Shown here: positions 5,864-6,695 of the stretch, piece after piece
Position numbering within the stretch: position 1 is the stretch's first letter
Layout: every line of letters begins with the position of its first letter
Assembly: GCA_019310865.1 (NCBI GenBank)
Contig: JAFDDL010000501.1
Coordinates: 1-6,695 of the forward strand
DNA from: Deltaproteobacteria bacterium
GTDB lineage: Bacteria; Desulfobacterota; Desulfobacteria; Desulfobacterales; JAFDDL01
Length of the DNA stretch: 6,695 bases
Direction of reading: 5' to 3'
The notes under the pieces: model-generated
The model's input: only the letters and a program-made list of their open reading frames with translations
Database searches by the model: none
What the model was told of the DNA's origin: nothing
Made by a program: the position numbers and the translations under genes

Positions 5864-6680
5864 CGATTTGAGAGATTACGGCTTGGATGATTTCGTTGAC
5901 CCGGGGTGCAACCCGACCGGCCAGTTCGATAATTTCCGAAACAGAGGCCGGTTGGGGATTGTCCGGGTTGTGAACGTTGGTGATGATGGAAAGGCCCAAG
6001 AGCGACATGCCGGCATGAACGGCCACAATCGACTCGGTAACGGTGGAAAAGCCCACGGCATCGGCCCCAATGGTTCGCAAATATCGGACTTCAGCCGGCG
6101 TTTCCAGGCTCGGTCCGGGCAATCCTGCATAGATCCCCGATTTTAGAGGCCCGTCCACCCCGGCTGATTCGGCAAGGGTGGCCAATTGCAAATCGTAGAC
6201 GGAACTCATATCCGGAAACCGGTCACCCCATGGGTCATGGTTGGGACCTGTGAGGGGATTTTTACCCGTGAGATTGATATGGTCCCGAATCACCATGATA
6301 TCCCCGGGTATAAAATTCGGATTGAGTCCACCGGCCGCATTGGAAAGGATCAGCGTCTTGACTCCCAGCTGCTGCATAACTCGAATGGGGAAGGCAACCT
6401 CCCGGGGTGTGTAGCCCTCGTAAAGGTGAAAGCGCCCCTGGAGCGCCATGACCGGTTTGCCGACAAGGGATCCAAATGAAAGCCGGCCCATATGACTCTC
6501 CACCGTCGCGTCCGGAAAGTGGGGGATCTGCGCGTAATCAAACACAGCCGTCGCATCCAGTGACTCGGCACTGTTGCCCAATCCGGTTCCGGTCATGATG
6601 CCCACCCGCGGCGTGACGTTGATCTTTTTTCGCAAAAAATCTGCGGCTTCACTTACCTGGTTATGATAGGTCATGGTCAA
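5856..6680 (-). CDS. Purine nucleoside phosphorylase, trimeric type (possible methylthioinosine phosphorylase)
   Basis: This 274-residue protein of the trimeric PNP family splits a 6-oxopurine nucleoside with phosphate. Visible motifs are the phosphate loop MTGTGLG (29-35), FPDATVESHMGRL (H63), QGRFHLYEGY (R83, H85, Y87), SNAAGGLN (113-120), GDIMVIRDHINLTGKNPL, GPSLETPAE (E193), GADAVGFSTV (S212) and SIITN (N235). Glu193 and Asn235 match the residues that recognise 6-oxopurines, so inosine/guanosine-type substrates are expected. By my alignment the His that contacts the ribose 5'-OH (human H257, in the NHEEV stretch) is Val247 in ASVSEI, and human F200 and M219 are Leu192 and Phe211. This pocket could take a 5'-methylthio group, fitting the deaminase genes that follow. 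The start is TTG at 6680, 8 nt from GGAGG, or ATG at 6674 with a 14-nt gap; I prefer the TTG on spacing. It overlaps the next gene by 8 bp. Confidence 0.93.
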   Translation of the reverse strand: MTMTYHNQVSEAADFLRKKINVTPRVGIMTGTGLGNSAESLDATAVFDYAQIPHFPDATVESHMGRLSFGSLVGKPVMALQGRFHLYEGYTPREVAFPIRVMQQLGVKTLILSNAAGGLNPNFIPGDIMVIRDHINLTGKNPLTGPNHDPWGDRFPDMSSVYDLQLATLAESAGVDGPLKSGIYAGLPGPSLETPAEVRYLRTIGADAVGFSTVTESIVAVHAGMSLLGLSIITNVHNPDNPQPASVSEIIELAGRVAPRVNEIIQAVISQIDD

Positions 6681-6695
6681 ACAGGTCCCCTCCCC

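Overview
The window looks like a piece of a Gram-negative bacterial chromosome. Every gene I can support lies on the minus strand, in two gene sets separated by a repeat-filled gap. The outer-membrane lipoprotein shows that the host has an outer membrane. The combination of a PNP/MTA-SAH-deaminase cluster, a TetR-NodT-HlyD efflux set and REP-like GGGACGTTCCC repeats suggests a deltaproteobacterium (Desulfobacterota). That placement is an inference from general resemblance, not something the sequence proves.

Reading along the minus strand from the right end, the first set is nucleoside metabolism (6680 down to 3371). It opens with a trimeric-type purine nucleoside phosphorylase (5856-6680). 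This overlaps by 8 bp a broken MTA/SAH-deaminase-type amidohydrolase (4638-5863), which overlaps by 11 bp a second, paralogous amidohydrolase (3371-4648). Functionally this is a nucleoside salvage unit: deaminate methylthioadenosine or S-adenosylhomocysteine to the inosine form, then phosphorolyse it. The phosphorylase lacks the His that normally contacts the ribose 5'-OH (Val247 by my alignment), which fits a 5'-methylthio substrate.

Both amidohydrolases are damaged, in different places. The upstream copy has lost about 106 bp, including the codon for a catalytic His, and is frameshifted. The downstream copy lacks 24 codons in frame, has a degenerate SHNPESN motif, and ends in a C-terminus encoded by an intergenic repeat. 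Each copy keeps what the other has lost.

The gap (2926-3370) holds the promoter and a candidate operator of the second set, a 10-bp purine tandem repeat, and a 347-bp segment bounded by inverted 26/27-bp repeats. The right-hand repeat is duplicated in tandem, and the interior can fold into nested stems. I see no coding region in this segment; it resembles a REP/MITE-type non-autonomous element.

The second set is multidrug or solvent efflux (2925 down to 1). A PsrA-like TetR repressor (2287-2925) overlaps by ATGA a NodT-type outer-membrane efflux lipoprotein (845-2290). After 39 bp follows an RND periplasmic adaptor (805 to beyond base 1). The inner-membrane pump gene presumably lies outside the window. 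I found no tRNA, rRNA, CRISPR array or transposase gene.
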